Positions 62,151 to 64,000 of a stretch of DNA of 64,000 nt are shown here, piece after piece. The position numbers were made by a program, and so were the translations under genes. Each line of letters starts with the position of its first letter. Position 1 is the first letter of the stretch. The notes beneath the pieces are model-generated. The model made no database searches. It was given only the letters and a program-made list of their open reading frames with translations, and was not told where the DNA came from. The DNA comes from Thermothelomyces thermophilus ATCC 42464. Taxonomy: Eukaryota; Ascomycota; Sordariomycetes; Sordariales; Chaetomiaceae. The DNA lies in assembly GCF_000226095.1 (NCBI RefSeq), contig NC_016474.1:1-64000 (forward strand). Reading direction: 5' to 3'.

Positions 62151-64000
62151 GATAAAACTTAGCTAAAATTGCCAAAACTTGGTAGTTTCTTGTGCGCGCG
62201 ATAGAATGAGTAAAAAGAAGCAGGAAAACAAACTCTAAAGCCTTCTTTTAATGGAAATAGTGATACGTAGGCTATGGGAGATGGCTATATAGTAGGGTTT
62301 GATGGAAAAGGCTAAGTTAAAGGGTTTGGTGGTTGGAAAAGAAGGTAGTTATTAAAGAAGTTATAGAAGAAGTAGAAGAGGTTTAAAGAGGTAGAAAATG
62401 GTAGGAAAACTAGGGTTCTTATAATTTAGGGTAGGGCTTTAAAGATAGGATGAAAAGTGCCTAAATAAGAGGGGTATTTAGCCTTGCTAACTGGAATAGG
62501 TAGGCTGTTTAGCCTTGTTAATTAAATAGGTGGCTATTTAACAGGTTAGCCGAGCCGGGTATATGGTTTGATATAGTAGTTAAAGCCCTATCTATAATAA
62601 GTAGTAGAATTAAAGCGAATGTAGTAGGTAAAGGATAGGTTTAAGGGGAGTAGTAATAGGTTTTCTAGCGTTAAACCAGATTCTAGGGTATCCTATTAAA
62701 GGTATACGTCCCCTAGGCGCTATTTGGTCTCTTCCTGGCTAGAAATGACGCCTTGGCCCTTTTACTTAGGTGGCCGGCCTCGTTTTCTTCTAGGTGGCGG
62801 TTGAATCTGACGGCGATTCTTATATTCCTAGATCAGTTCGCTAGCGGTGGCTTCGAGTTCGCTTTTTGGAAGCTATTAGTTGTCCTTTGCGTCAAATCCA
62901 AGCCAACGGACAAGGTATTCTATCTTCGGGCACTTCTTTCTACACACCCGATAGTTAACGATCTTCTTAATCTTTTAGTATTTCTTGCCATTAACTAGAA
63001 TTAGCTATAGTAAAGGAGCGGTCCTTTTAAATAGATCAGGGCCTTGTTTAACGTAGTAAAGTTAGGTAATAGATATAACTAGGTAGACTTTCTAGGATTT
63101 AGAAAAATCTAACTTGTATACTAGTTTTCCTACCCTCTGTTTAATTTTGAAAGGTCTTACCCTCTAGGCTAACCACTTCTTATTAGGTTTGCTAGGTAGG
63201 TAGTAGCCTTTATATAGATATAGCTAGATAGTGTCTCTAACCTTGAATTTAGTAGGTATATATCTCTAGTTATACTATAACTTGGCTACGGCTACGGCTC
63301 GGTCGATCATTTTACTAGCTTCGGCCTAGTATTGCTTATATAGGATTTCTAAAGCTTCCTATCTGCTAGATTTAGCGGTCCTCTTGCTAAAGATATCTAG
63401 GACTAAGTGTAGCTTAAACCTGTATACTAGCTTATTCGGTGACCTTCTAATACTAGTGACTAGGGTATTGTTAAGGTAGTGCTATAGAGCAGGGAGGATC
63501 TTGACTTATAAGCGGTTAGAATTGGCCGTAAAGTTCATTCTAAGTGCGATTTCTATAGTCTGGTTTGTCTATTCGGACTGGCCGTCGGTCTGCAGGTAGT
63601 AGGCTATAGAAAACAATAGCTTGGTTCCTAGTAGTAAGAATATTTTCTTCTATAGGTCGGATGTAAACTTGGGGTTACGATCGCTAATGATCTAGGCAGG
63701 TATACCCTAGTCAGTGAATATCTAGGTCCTTAGAAGAACGGTTGCCTATTCCTTAGCCGTATATATCCGGCGGCCTACTATAAGCAGCTTCTTCTTACTA
63801 AACTTGTATATTATAGTATGGAGTATATCTGCTAGTATATAGCCTTCGAGTGATTAGAGGGTCCTAACGGTCGGTGCCGGCGGCAAGTCGGTAATAAAGT
63901 CTATAGCTACTATATAGTATAGTGTCGGCTAGGTCCGAATTAGCTAGAGTTCCCCTAGTAGTAGGTTCCGGTCGGTCGAGTTTGCCTAGTATACCTTATA
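62150..64000 (-). mobile_element. Ty3/Gypsy chromovirus fossil, cut by the window edge
   Basis: On the minus strand, 63500-63620 carries the conserved integrase core phrase QTDGQSE, and 62750-63000 carries a chromodomain-like YLVRWLGFDAKDN segment followed by an AT-hook-like RKRGRPPK. This order, integrase then chromodomain at the end of pol, defines chromoviruses. The reverse transcriptase would lie beyond 64000. A probable 3' terminal-repeat/untranslated segment follows at about 62150-62740. The copy is broken many times by RIP-type change and appears old. Confidence 0.75.

Overview
This window is the end of a chromosome from a filamentous ascomycete (Pezizomycotina, most likely Sordariomycetes). 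It opens with 21 copies of the telomere hexamer CCCTAA. The genes have short introns of 48-130 bp with GTRNGT donors and CTRAC-type branch sites. Transposon-derived stretches are TpA-rich and CpA-poor, the mark of repeat-induced point mutation (RIP).

Layout. 1-126: telomere. 127-2330: RIP-degraded subtelomere with a LINE remnant whose 3' end faces the telomere, a five-copy tandem repeat and a decayed HET-domain fragment. 2782-10257: MAL-like cluster A (GH13 maltase, divergent sugar/maltose permease, Zn2Cys6 regulator). 11585-12613: DUF2306 membrane protein. 13820-14257: small secreted cysteine protein. 16105-17368: alpha/beta hydrolase with an in-frame stop. 17482-20115: eight-exon Zn2Cys6 regulator, divergent from an 11-exon ABCB multidrug transporter (20913-25565). 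27766-30018: catalase-peroxidase katG. 30875-38048: MAL-like cluster B (regulator, maltase, divergent permease). 38316-40075: secreted 5'-nucleotidase. 41115-42420: decayed SAT4/rhodopsin-type membrane protein. 42881-44747: pogo/Fot1 DNA transposon with 60-bp inverted ends and a TA target duplication. 45237-52649: P450, DIT1/PvcA isocyanide synthase and Ctr copper transporter in tandem. 53591-54797: secreted unknown protein. 56670-57673: secreted SurE-type phosphatase. About 59150-64000: RIP-degraded retroelement fossils, including a Ty3/Gypsy chromovirus.

The two MAL-like clusters carry the same three functions and lie 25 kb apart. Cluster A's bidirectional promoter holds a family of TGTCGG(A/G)CCGACA palindromes, candidate sites for a Zn2Cys6 regulator. 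The most interesting locus is the candidate isocyanide/copper cluster at 45-53 kb: an isocyanide synthase, a P450 resembling its yeast DIT2 partner, and a high-affinity copper importer whose upstream region contains TGTGCTCA, the site described for the copper regulator Mac1 in Aspergillus.

A genome-scale signal overlies all this. The hexamer TAATTA is greatly over-represented outside coding sequence. It sits inside introns, at splice donors and acceptors, and at several stop codons. It is the footprint expected when an element with ends TA-A...T-TA, such as the pogo element here, excises.

Intron coordinates and spliced lengths were read by eye. Reading frames close exactly in every multi-exon gene, but nothing was searched against databases.
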